A stretch of DNA of 32,788 nt, taken from the NCBI GenBank assembly GCA_003554105.1, contig PWFQ01000026.1, forward strand, positions 1 to 32,788, given 5' to 3'. Every line of letters begins with the position of its first letter. The stretch's first letter is position 1. Below the pieces are notes generated by a model that had not been told where the DNA came from, searched no databases, and was given only the letters and a program-made list of their open reading frames with translations. This DNA comes from Clostridiaceae bacterium. GTDB taxonomy: Bacteria; Bacillota; Clostridia; Peptostreptococcales; T1SED10-28. Positions 15,952 to 23,356 of the stretch are shown in pieces. Made by a program: the position numbers and the translations under genes.

Positions 15952-16635
15952 ATGACTGAACTTCGAAGAGTGTTCAACTACTTCACAAACAATTTGGACC
16001 GTATTTCAGGGTACATGTTAGAACATTTGATACTCATTGTTATTGCTATCGCCTTATCCATAGGCCTTTGGGTCAGCTTGGGAATCCTGGTGAGAAGCAA
16101 CAAAAAAGCTGCAGACAGCGTACTTGGGCTGGGCAGTTTAATCATGGCAATACCAAGTGTTGCCATTTACGGAATTTTGGTCAGCATACCGGGTCTGGGT
16201 CTTAGCAGGCAAAGTGCAGTGATTGCACTGGTTCTATACTCAATGCTGCCGATTTTACGAAATGTTTACGTTTCCTTGAATGAAGTGGATAAAAGTATTT
16301 TAGAGGCGGCTAAGGGCATGGGCATGAGTGATCGGCAAATTCTTCGTAAAGTACAACTGCCGCTGGCTCTTCCGGTAATTCTGGCCGGAGTAAGAGTGGC
16401 TACAGTTATGATGGTTGGAATTGGAACACTGGCGGTATACATCGGTGAGAGAAATCTCGGGGTGCTGATTGAGCAGGGACTGAAACGATCCAGATCGGAT
16501 ATGATCATTGTGGGAGCTATATTGGTGACCGTTTTCGTGGTGGTTATCGACTTTTTTATCGGATGGTTGGAATCAGCCGCTGTTTCCGAGGGCATTAAAA
16601 GTGATGAAGGATCAAAAGCGGGAGGTGAGAATTAA
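15952..16635 (+). CDS. Osmoprotectant ABC transporter permease (OpuCB type)
   Basis: A 227-residue inner-membrane permease of the BPD-transporter type with about five or six hydrophobic helices. The EAA loop that contacts the ATPase reads LEAAKGMGMSDRQILRKVQLPLALP near residue 120. It is the first of two different permeases that would form a heterodimeric channel. GAGGTG precedes ATG 15952 by eight bases; an alternative GTG at 15949 overlaps the upstream stop. Its stop codon overlaps the ATG of the next permease gene (TAATG). Confidence 0.93.
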   Translation: MTELRRVFNYFTNNLDRISGYMLEHLILIVIAIALSIGLWVSLGILVRSNKKAADSVLGLGSLIMAIPSVAIYGILVSIPGLGLSRQSAVIALVLYSMLPILRNVYVSLNEVDKSILEAAKGMGMSDRQILRKVQLPLALPVILAGVRVATVMMVGIGTLAVYIGERNLGVLIEQGLKRSRSDMIIVGAILVTVFVVVIDFFIGWLESAAVSEGIKSDEGSKAGGEN

Positions 16636-17273
16636 TGGGTGTTGAACGTTTGTTTGTTATTATTCAAGAACAGGGGATATCACTGATCCAACGACATTTA
16701 TATTTAGTTTTCGTCTCGCTTTTCTTTGCGATCATTATTGCCCTCCCTATTGGAATTTTGGTAACCCGCCCCCCTTTTAACCGTAAAATTAATCAGATTC
16801 TATCATTTCTAAATACGGCTCAGGGGGTTCCGAGCTTAGCCGTTGTAGCCATATTTCTTCCCTTGATGGGCGTTGGTGTACGACCGGCTATTTTCGCTCT
16901 GTCGATTTATGCACTGCTACCCATTGCACGGAATACAGTAGCTGCCATTAAAGGTTTGGATCCCGATGTGCTGGAAGCCGCAAAGGGAATGGGTCTTTCC
17001 AAAAAAGAGGTGCTGTTAAAGGTAGAACTGCCCTTAGCAACGCCGATTATCGTGGCGGGGATACAGACTGCTACCATATTTACGGTGGGGACCGCAACCA
17101 TTGCCCACTTGATTGGAGCCGGGGGCCTTGGTCGTCTGATTTTCACCGGTATTGCTATGAACAGCCCTGAGTTTATTTTAGCCGGATCCTTAATGGCTGC
17201 AGCTATCGCCATAACTTTGGATCAATTATTAGGGTTATTTCAAAGACGGGTCAAAAGAAAGTTTGGAGGTTAG
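16635..17273 (+). CDS. Osmoprotectant ABC transporter permease (OpuCD type)
   Basis: A 212-residue permease related to the preceding one. The EAA loop is present as LEAAKGMGLSKKEVLLKVELPLATP, and TIAHLIGAGGLGRLIFTGIAM follows in the C-terminal third as in OpuCB/OpuCD/YehY relatives. ATG 16635 overlaps the upstream stop codon, with GGAGGTGAG in front, so translation of both permeases is coupled. The two permeases and the CBS-ATPase make a complete membrane complex with the lipoprotein encoded next. Confidence 0.93.
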   Translation: MGVERLFVIIQEQGISLIQRHLYLVFVSLFFAIIIALPIGILVTRPPFNRKINQILSFLNTAQGVPSLAVVAIFLPLMGVGVRPAIFALSIYALLPIARNTVAAIKGLDPDVLEAAKGMGLSKKEVLLKVELPLATPIIVAGIQTATIFTVGTATIAHLIGAGGLGRLIFTGIAMNSPEFILAGSLMAAAIAITLDQLLGLFQRRVKRKFGG

Positions 17274-17319
17274 TTGTTGGCGCAAGTAATAGAAATTAAA
17301 AAGAGGAGGAGATTTAAAA

Positions 17320-18249
17320 ATGAGTAGAAGTAAAAATTTCAAAAAGTGGACTGTGCTATTGGTGATTCTTTTAGCTGCCACAGCATTATTTATCGGATGC
17401 GGAGAAGATGATGGGGGCGAACCCACAATCACTGTGGCATCGAAGCCCTGGACAGAACAGATGATTTTAGGAAATATGCTTTTGGATCTTTTAGAGCACC
17501 ACGGATACCCGGTGCAAGACCGTATAGGTCTGGGGGAATCCGATGTAATCCGTCCGGCGATTTACAGTGATGAGGTAGATATTTATTGGGAGTATACCGG
17601 AACAACCCTCACAACCTTTATGCATCATGAACCGGTAGGGGATCCCGATGAAGCCTACCAACTGGTAAAGGATTGGGACAAGGAAGAAAATGATCTTGTA
17701 TGGCTGGAATATTCCGAGGCAAACAATGCTTACGTGTTATTAATGCGTGAAGATGATGCCAATGAAAAGGGCATTGTTACAATTTCGGACTTAGCGGCAT
17801 ACATTAATGACAATCCCGGAGAAATAGATCTTGGATGTAATGAAGTATTCTATGAACGGGAAGATGGAGTTCAAGGCATTGAAGAAACCTATGGATTCGA
17901 ATTCGGCGATGATAACATCACTTTCTTAGCGACCGGATTGTATTATGATGCTCTGCGTCAAGGTTCAGTGGATGTTGCCGAAGGTTTTGGAACCGATGGA
18001 AGAATACCGGCCTTTGACCTGGTAATTATTGATGACGATAAGGAATTTTTCCCGGTATACAACCCGGCACCGGTGGTACGTCAGGAAATACTGGATGCTT
18101 ACCCTGAAATAGAAGAGATCATTAATGAACTTACAAGATTGCTTGATCATGAGACGTTAACCCTACTGAATGAAGAAGTGGATATTCATGAAATTGAACC
18201 GGAAGACGTAGCGGAGACTTTCCTAAGAGAGAATGGCTTGATCGACTAA
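17320..18249 (+). CDS. Osmoprotectant-binding lipoprotein (OpuCC/ProX type)
   Basis: Extracellular solute-binding protein of 309 residues that delivers betaine-like osmolytes to the transporter. A lipoprotein signal peptide is evident: basic N-terminus, hydrophobic stretch and lipobox LFIGC with Cys27 as the lipidation site. The mature part begins with ITVASKPWTEQMILGNML and contains VDIYWEYTGTTLTTF, typical of the OpuAC/ProX-QAT fold with aromatic residues for quaternary ammonium binding. The protein is strikingly rich in Asp and Glu and poor in Lys, as in surface proteins of salt-adapted organisms. GAGGAGG precedes ATG 17320. It is the last gene of the operon; in B. subtilis opuC the binding protein lies between the permeases. 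Confidence 0.92.
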   Translation: MSRSKNFKKWTVLLVILLAATALFIGCGEDDGGEPTITVASKPWTEQMILGNMLLDLLEHHGYPVQDRIGLGESDVIRPAIYSDEVDIYWEYTGTTLTTFMHHEPVGDPDEAYQLVKDWDKEENDLVWLEYSEANNAYVLLMREDDANEKGIVTISDLAAYINDNPGEIDLGCNEVFYEREDGVQGIEETYGFEFGDDNITFLATGLYYDALRQGSVDVAEGFGTDGRIPAFDLVIIDDDKEFFPVYNPAPVVRQEILDAYPEIEEIINELTRLLDHETLTLLNEEVDIHEIEPEDVAETFLRENGLID

Positions 18250-18288
18250 CAATTAAATCGACTAATCGTTTAGTTAGAGGATTATATA

Positions 18289-18327
18289 CAAAAGCCCCTT
18301 TACCTTATTGGTAAAAGGGGCTTTTGT
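18289..18327. terminator. Bidirectional terminator shared by the OpuC-type operon and the RpiR gene
   Basis: AAAAGCCCCTTTACC pairs with GGTAAAAGGGGCTTTT, one bulged A, loop TTATT. T-rich ends are present in both directions. The minus-strand regulator's stop codon and its last eight or so codons lie within the hairpin. Confidence 0.85.
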
Positions 18328-19025
18328 TCATGGCGCAGGTAAGCTACCACCTCTTCGATAAAGATATAAAAGACCGTGCGGGATTTTTCGTGGGGTTTTA
18401 ACTCTTTCGGTTGAGGATGCTTCGACAGCCAGATTAACTGATCGCAACTGTCCAGCAGGGATTTGTTATATTCTTCTGAGAGAATAAGAACCTTTGCCCC
18501 TTGATCTTTCGCTGACTGATAAAGATCGGAAAAAGACCGGAAAGCCCCGGTGGTGGTGAGAATCACAAGAAGGGTATTGGAATCGAGCAGGTTTTCTGCC
18601 ATAAGCTCTTCCGACAGGGCATTGACGTATTTGCCTGTGGAAAGTCGCAGCTTATATTCAAAGTATTCCGCAGTAAGATAAGAAGGACCATGGCCGAAAA
18701 ACAGAATTTTCGGGTGATTCTCTATTTCATCGGTAAACGTTTTTACTATAGCGGGATCAAAGTCCTCAATAAACCGATGTAATCGCTCCAACTCAGTGCT
18801 GGTCCTCGAGGCTGAAATATCCTTTTCGTAAAGAAACTGCATATATTGTTTATAACTCCTGAAACCAAGTTTCTTTACAAACTTCGATATTTTAGACATG
18901 GAGCAGCCACATATTTCAGCAGCTTTTCCGATTGTAATTGAGGGATGATGTTTGACAGAATCACTCAAATTTTTATGAATTTCTTTTTCCAGGGGATTTA
19001 ACTTGCTAAAATCAATTTGGATCAT
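18300..19025 (-). CDS. MurR/RpiR-family transcriptional regulator
   Basis: A 241-residue regulator. The N-terminal helix-turn-helix (about residues 1-75) has ITIGKAAEICGCSMSKISKFVKKLGF, typical of RpiR. The C-terminal SIS domain (about residues 100-230) reads ILFFGHGPSYLTAEYFEYKL and LLVILTTTGAFRSFSDLYQSAKDQGA. SIS domains of this family bind phosphorylated sugars. The gene is divergent from the FAD oxidase/ETF/SDR/kinase operon, and an inverted repeat lies between them. It is therefore the likely local regulator, with a kinase product as plausible effector. ATG 19025 is preceded on the minus strand by AAGGAGGG. The 3' end of the gene is inside a terminator hairpin shared with the convergent operon. 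Confidence 0.9.
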   Translation of the reverse strand: MIQIDFSKLNPLEKEIHKNLSDSVKHHPSITIGKAAEICGCSMSKISKFVKKLGFRSYKQYMQFLYEKDISASRTSTELERLHRFIEDFDPAIVKTFTDEIENHPKILFFGHGPSYLTAEYFEYKLRLSTGKYVNALSEELMAENLLDSNTLLVILTTTGAFRSFSDLYQSAKDQGAKVLILSEEYNKSLLDSCDQLIWLSKHPQPKELKPHEKSRTVFYIFIEEVVAYLRHEQKPLLPIR

Positions 19026-19100
19026 GGAAAGATCCCTCCTTGAGAAATGTATGAGTTAGAATCAGATTAGCACTAGATGGAAAAAAAGTAAAGAGATAAA

Positions 19101-19154
19101 TGGAAAGTTTTCTACTATAAAAAGAAATGATACATATAAATATAAAACTTTCCA
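19101..19154. promoter_or_regulatory. Inverted-repeat operator candidate for the RpiR regulator
   Basis: TGGAAAGTTTTCTA (19101-19114) is repeated in inverted orientation as TATAAAACTTTCCA (19141-19154), identical at 13 of 14 positions, with 26 bases between. Each arm also has the partly palindromic core GAAAnnTTT. The repeat lies in the divergent control region, nine bases upstream of the operon's -35 box. That position suits an activator, or a repressor that loops or controls the regulator's own promoter. Confidence 0.65.
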
Positions 19155-19162
19155 GTAATTTA

Positions 19163-19191
19163 TTGACGAAACAGCTCATCAATAGTATCAT
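19163..19191 (+). promoter_or_regulatory. Promoter of the FAD oxidase, ETF, SDR and kinase operon
   Basis: TTGACG (19163-19168) and TATCAT (19186-19191) are separated by 17 bases, each one mismatch from the sigma-A consensus. Transcription would start about 70 bases before the first gene. Confidence 0.65.
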
Positions 19192-19269
19192 GAGAACCAA
19201 ACAAATGGGACTCAGCCTTGAGCAGGATACTGGTGAAGGATCCCATAAAAAAACTTGGAGGGATCAGTA

Positions 19270-20742
19270 GTGGAAACGAAGGATTTATTAAATGGATTGA
19301 AAGAAATTCTTGCAGAGGAGCAAATAAATACAAATGAAGAGGATTTGTATGATGCTTCAGCCGATCGGTACAAAAAATATGCAAAGGTACGAAGGGTACT
19401 GGATGTGCCCTCTCCGAAGGCAATCGTCTATCCGAATTCTCCGGAAGAAGTCAGCCAATTATTAGTGTATTGCAACGACAATCAAATCAATGTGATTCCT
19501 CGATCCGGGAAAACAGCTACGGAAGGTGGTTTGGAAAACTGGAAAGAAGAGACAATTGTTATTGATGCAAAAAACCTGAACAAGATGATTAAAATCGATG
19601 AATACAACATGCAGGCAACGGTCCAAGCCGGTGTGATTTTAGAAGAGTTAGAAGAGGAAGTAAGGAAAAAAGGATACACAACCGGTCATTCCCCACAATC
19701 CAAGCCTGTTGCAAAGTTAGGTGGACTGGTTGCCACGAGAAGTATTGGCCAATTGTCGACGCTTTATGGCGGCATTGAAGACATGGTCGTGGGATTGGAG
19801 TGTGTCTTCCCCGATGGACATATTGCAAGGATTAAGAATGTGAGTCGACGTGCCGGAGGACCGGATATTCGTCATATCGTGATTGGAAATGAAGGGTCAC
19901 TTTGCTATATCACTGAAGTAACGGTAAAACTGTTCAAATACTTTCCCGAGAACAATCAATTTCATGGATATTTAGTTAAGGATATGGATACGGGAATCAA
20001 AGTTCTTCGGGAAGTGATGGTAAACGGGTATCGACCATCGGTGGCAAGATGCTATTCCGAAGAGGATGCCAAGCAACATTTTTATCACTTCCACAAAGAC
20101 CGCTGTGTCTTGATTTTTATGGCCGAAGGAAGTAAAGAAATTGCGGAAGCTACCGGAAAAGGAATCGAAAATGCTGCTGAAAAGTTCAAGGACAGGATCA
20201 TCGAGAAGGTTGACAGTGAACTTTTGGAAGAATGGTTCGAAAACCTGAACTGGTCTCAACAGGATATTGACGATGAGTTTGAAGGAATGCTGGAAAATGA
20301 CAGTCATACAGGATTCACAACAGAAGTATCTGCAGACTGGGAAACCATTCCAAAAATTTATGATAATGTGATCAAACGAATTAAAGAGGAGTATCACAGG
20401 GTTGAAGACTTGACCCTCCTGGGAGGACATTCTTCACACAGTTATATCAACGGAACGAATATGTACTTCGTATACAATTATGAAATTCATTGTGCCCCTG
20501 AAGATGAAATGAGGGTGTATCATCATCCGCTACAACGAATTATTGTGGAAGAAACCCTGAAACTGGGAGGATCCATGTGTCATCATCATGGAATCGGAAA
20601 GTTCAGGAACGAATGGACAAAGGAGGAGCATGGATCTGCTTATTACATGTTGGAAAAGCTCAAGGAAGCCTTTGATCCAAAGAACATTATGAACTTTGGA
20701 ACGATTTATCCTCAAAAGGAAGGGAAAAAATTTCAGGAGTAA
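19270..20742 (+). CDS. FAD-linked oxidase, YgcU-like
   Basis: A 490-residue flavoprotein of the vanillyl-alcohol oxidase/GlcD fold. The FAD-binding domain (about residues 45-230) shows VIPRSGKTATEGG, AKLGGLVATRSIGQLSTLYGG and IVIGNEGSLCYITEV. The C-terminal domain ends with GGSMCHHHGIGKFR and FDPKNIMNFGTIYP, a pattern shared with alkyldihydroxyacetonephosphate synthase and with E. coli YgcU. Enzymes of this fold oxidise hydroxy acids or alcohols, and some (LctD, GlcD types) donate electrons to an ETF. The etfB and etfA genes follow directly, so ETF is the likely electron acceptor. GTG 19270 is seven bases after GGAGGG; a TTG at 19255 overlaps that site. Substrate unknown. Confidence 0.85.
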   Translation: METKDLLNGLKEILAEEQINTNEEDLYDASADRYKKYAKVRRVLDVPSPKAIVYPNSPEEVSQLLVYCNDNQINVIPRSGKTATEGGLENWKEETIVIDAKNLNKMIKIDEYNMQATVQAGVILEELEEEVRKKGYTTGHSPQSKPVAKLGGLVATRSIGQLSTLYGGIEDMVVGLECVFPDGHIARIKNVSRRAGGPDIRHIVIGNEGSLCYITEVTVKLFKYFPENNQFHGYLVKDMDTGIKVLREVMVNGYRPSVARCYSEEDAKQHFYHFHKDRCVLIFMAEGSKEIAEATGKGIENAAEKFKDRIIEKVDSELLEEWFENLNWSQQDIDDEFEGMLENDSHTGFTTEVSADWETIPKIYDNVIKRIKEEYHRVEDLTLLGGHSSHSYINGTNMYFVYNYEIHCAPEDEMRVYHHPLQRIIVEETLKLGGSMCHHHGIGKFRNEWTKEEHGSAYYMLEKLKEAFDPKNIMNFGTIYPQKEGKKFQE

Positions 20743-20761
20743 GGGTGGATGGGAGCCGATC

Positions 20762-21556
20762 ATGAAGATTATTTGTTTGATTAAATTTATTCCCGATGTA
20801 GAGAACATCCAATTTGATAAGAAAAAAAATGTATTGATGAGAGAAAATTCTCGACTGACTGTCAATCCCGACGATGAAACAGCCCTGGCTGCTGCTCTTA
20901 AGGTGAAAGAGAAGAATCCTGAAACAGTCGTTGAAATCTTAAGTATGGGACCTGAACGTGCAATCCCTAAGTTTCAGGATCTCCTTCGACGAGATGTAGA
21001 CAAAGGGGTCTTGATTAGTGACCCCTTATATGTTGGCAGCGATACCTTTGTAACAAGCCGTATTCTCGGAACCTGTCTGAGTAAACGGATGCCGGATTGT
21101 ATTTTCACAGGGACCCATTCTCTGGATGGAGATACATCCCATGTACCGGCCCAAATCGCTGAACTATTGAACCTAAGTCATATAAATAATGTGTTGAATA
21201 TTGACATTGATCAACTCATGGGAGACAAAGCAGTAGTAAAAGTGAACAGCGAGGGTGAAACACTGGAATTCCGGATGAGTTTGCCGGCAGTGATAAGTTT
21301 TGAAAAGAGCAAGGAATACAAAATGCCGTACATTCGATACGAAGAGTTTCAGCGGGATGTCAATGAAAAAATGGAGATTTTGACCAATCACCATCTTCAG
21401 ATGAAGGAAGAAGAAGTCGGTCTTCAAGGTTCAATGACGGAAGTGGAGAAAACCTTTATGAAGAATGTTATAGAAAAGGAAAGCATCATAGTGAATAATG
21501 ACGATGAAGGAATCGAATATGTCTACAAATTCTTAAAAGAAAAAGGGTATCTATAA
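20762..21556 (+). CDS. Electron transfer flavoprotein beta subunit, YgcR-like
   Basis: A 264-residue EtfB. It begins MKIICLIKFIPDVENIQFD and continues with the conserved NPDDETALAAALKVKE. It has the nucleotide-binding segment DPLYVGSDTFVTSRIL near residue 90, where many ETFs have a D-x-x-F-x-G-x-D-T pattern. The segment GTHSLDGDTSHVPAQIAELL follows. It forms a heterodimer with the EtfA encoded next, one base after its stop. The preceding FAD-linked oxidase is the likely electron donor. Whether this ETF bifurcates electrons cannot be settled by eye. ATG 20762 is seven bases after GGAG, 19 bases after the oxidase gene. Confidence 0.87.
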   Translation: MKIICLIKFIPDVENIQFDKKKNVLMRENSRLTVNPDDETALAAALKVKEKNPETVVEILSMGPERAIPKFQDLLRRDVDKGVLISDPLYVGSDTFVTSRILGTCLSKRMPDCIFTGTHSLDGDTSHVPAQIAELLNLSHINNVLNIDIDQLMGDKAVVKVNSEGETLEFRMSLPAVISFEKSKEYKMPYIRYEEFQRDVNEKMEILTNHHLQMKEEEVGLQGSMTEVEKTFMKNVIEKESIIVNNDDEGIEYVYKFLKEKGYL

Positions 21557-21557
21557 T

Positions 21558-22529
21558 ATGAAAAAATGTTTAATTTTTGTTGAGGATAACAAATCCCGGG
21601 ATGCCGATGATTTGACCGAGGTGGTCGATCAGTTGTATGGAAGCAGAAATGGGGAAAAATATGGATTTGGAAACAAAAAAGCATTGGAAGATCTTGACGG
21701 AACTTTTGATGCTCTGATTCACGCAAAAAATTATGAGTTTGATGAGTTCGATGTGAGGAACATAACTAATTGCATAGAAGAACTCTATCACGCATATAAC
21801 TTTGACAGTATAATGATCTCAGCAACCCACCTGGGAAGAATGCTTGCGCCGCGGTTAGCCATGCGCTTGAAAACAGGTCTCGTTGCTGACATCACAGCAG
21901 TTAACTCTGATGAAAAAGGCATCGAATTGATTCGTCCTGCCTATAGTGGAAAGCTCATGGCCGCAATAAAAATTCGGGGAAAGGGTCCTCTTATGATGAG
22001 CGTTCGACAAAATGTGTTTCAGCGGAAGACAAAGAGAATCGCTGACAGCGAGTGGATAGAATTCCCCTTCAAAATGATTGAAGAACAAAGAATTGAGTTA
22101 TTGAGTTCTGAAAGAAGAGAAGAGAGTGAAGACATTCGGGAAAGTGAAGTTCTTATTGCCGGAGGGAGAGGGGCTTCATCATATTTTAATGAACTTGACG
22201 CTCTGGCAGAAGCATTAAATGGAAAGGTTGCCGCAAGCAGAAAGATTGTTGATCAACAGATCGCATCCCGTAGAATTCAGGTGGGACAATCGGGAAAAAC
22301 TGTGAGCCCCAAGCTCTATATTGCTATGGGAATCAGTGGCTCAATTCAACATATCGAAGGGCTTAAAAATATCGAGCATATTATTGCTGTAAACAAAAGA
22401 AAGGGTGCACCGATTTGCAGTATAGCCGATATTGTTGTCGAAGGTGATGGGAAGGAATTTATTGCTAAATTGCTATATCGAATAAACAGGGATGGTCAAA
22501 AAGAAAAAGCGGGAGGGGAAGAAGAATGA
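21558..22529 (+). CDS. Electron transfer flavoprotein alpha subunit, YgcQ-like
   Basis: A 323-residue EtfA. The C-terminal FAD-binding domain (from about residue 195) is well conserved: IAGGRGASSYF, VAASRKIVDQQIA, IQVGQSGKTVSPKLYIA and MGISGSIQHIEGL. The usual NKDP segment reads NKRKGAPI, a local departure from the common pattern. The N-terminal domain has ATHLGRMLAPRLAMRLKTGLVADIT. It pairs with the preceding EtfB. ATG 21558 starts one base after the EtfB stop codon, and the EtfA stop overlaps the SDR start (ATGA), so the genes are translationally linked. No ETF:quinone oxidoreductase or ferredoxin gene is adjacent, so the final electron acceptor is not visible here. Confidence 0.9.
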   Translation: MKKCLIFVEDNKSRDADDLTEVVDQLYGSRNGEKYGFGNKKALEDLDGTFDALIHAKNYEFDEFDVRNITNCIEELYHAYNFDSIMISATHLGRMLAPRLAMRLKTGLVADITAVNSDEKGIELIRPAYSGKLMAAIKIRGKGPLMMSVRQNVFQRKTKRIADSEWIEFPFKMIEEQRIELLSSERREESEDIRESEVLIAGGRGASSYFNELDALAEALNGKVAASRKIVDQQIASRRIQVGQSGKTVSPKLYIAMGISGSIQHIEGLKNIEHIIAVNKRKGAPICSIADIVVEGDGKEFIAKLLYRINRDGQKEKAGGEEE

Positions 22530-23305
22530 ATTTATCAGATTTCACTATGAATTACTTTTCATTAAACGATAAAAATGCAATTGTCACGGGTGGGAATAGT
22601 GGATTAGGCCAGGCATTTTCAGTAGCTCTTGCCAAAGCAGGTGCGAATGTCATGGTAGTCAGTATATCGGGAGATGATGACACTACAAAAGAGGAAGTTG
22701 AAAAATGTGGAGTGGAATATCGATATATACAGACGGATTTAACTGAAAACGGAGAGTGTAGACGAGTTGTTGATGCTTGTGTAGAACAACTGGGCAGCGT
22801 TGACATAGTAGTTAACAGTGCCGGGATCTGTATTAACATTGAAGATGTTACGAAGTTCACCCGGGTAGAATGGGATAAGATGGTGTCGGTGAACTTAACC
22901 GCAGCTTATGAAATGGCCCATGAAGCCTGTAAGCATATGATCAGACAGGGGAGCGGAAAAATCATCAACATTGCGTCATTATACTCATTCCTCGGAGGGA
23001 AATGGTCGCCTGCCTATGCCGCAACAAAACATGGAATAGCAGGGCTCACAAAGGCGTTATGTGATGAACTGGCGGAGTTTAACATTCAGGTAAATGCCAT
23101 TGCACCCGGGTATTTTTCAACAAAGCTGACAGAAAAAACGAGGAATGATCGAAAGCAAAATGAAAAAATTCTCTCTCATATCCCTGCAAATCGCTGGGGG
23201 CATATGACTGATCTGATGGGAACCTGTGTGTTTCTGTCCAGTGAAGCCTCCAACTATGTCAATGGTCATATTCTCACCGTTGATGGAGGATATCTTATGA
23301 GATAG
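22526..23305 (+). CDS. Short-chain dehydrogenase, KduD/YgcW-like
   Basis: A 259-residue NAD(P)-dependent oxidoreductase of the classical SDR family. The cofactor motif TGGNSGLG is at residues 21-28, NSAG at 97-100, the catalytic Ser151 and the YxxxK pair Tyr164/Lys168. Segments HMIRQGSGKIINIASL, GIAGLTKALCDELAEFNIQVNAIAPGY and SNYVNGHILTVDGGYLMR closely resemble KduD (2-dehydro-3-deoxy-D-gluconate 5-dehydrogenase) and E. coli YgcW. The substrate is likely a sugar, keto-sugar acid or polyol. GGGAGG precedes ATG 22526, which overlaps the etfA stop. The sugar kinase gene follows after 51 bases. Confidence 0.9.
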   Translation: MNLSDFTMNYFSLNDKNAIVTGGNSGLGQAFSVALAKAGANVMVVSISGDDDTTKEEVEKCGVEYRYIQTDLTENGECRRVVDACVEQLGSVDIVVNSAGICINIEDVTKFTRVEWDKMVSVNLTAAYEMAHEACKHMIRQGSGKIINIASLYSFLGGKWSPAYAATKHGIAGLTKALCDELAEFNIQVNAIAPGYFSTKLTEKTRNDRKQNEKILSHIPANRWGHMTDLMGTCVFLSSEASNYVNGHILTVDGGYLMR

Positions 23306-23356
23306 TTTGGGAAAAACGGTTTTAAATGATTGCCACAGGCATAGGAGGAGTGGATT

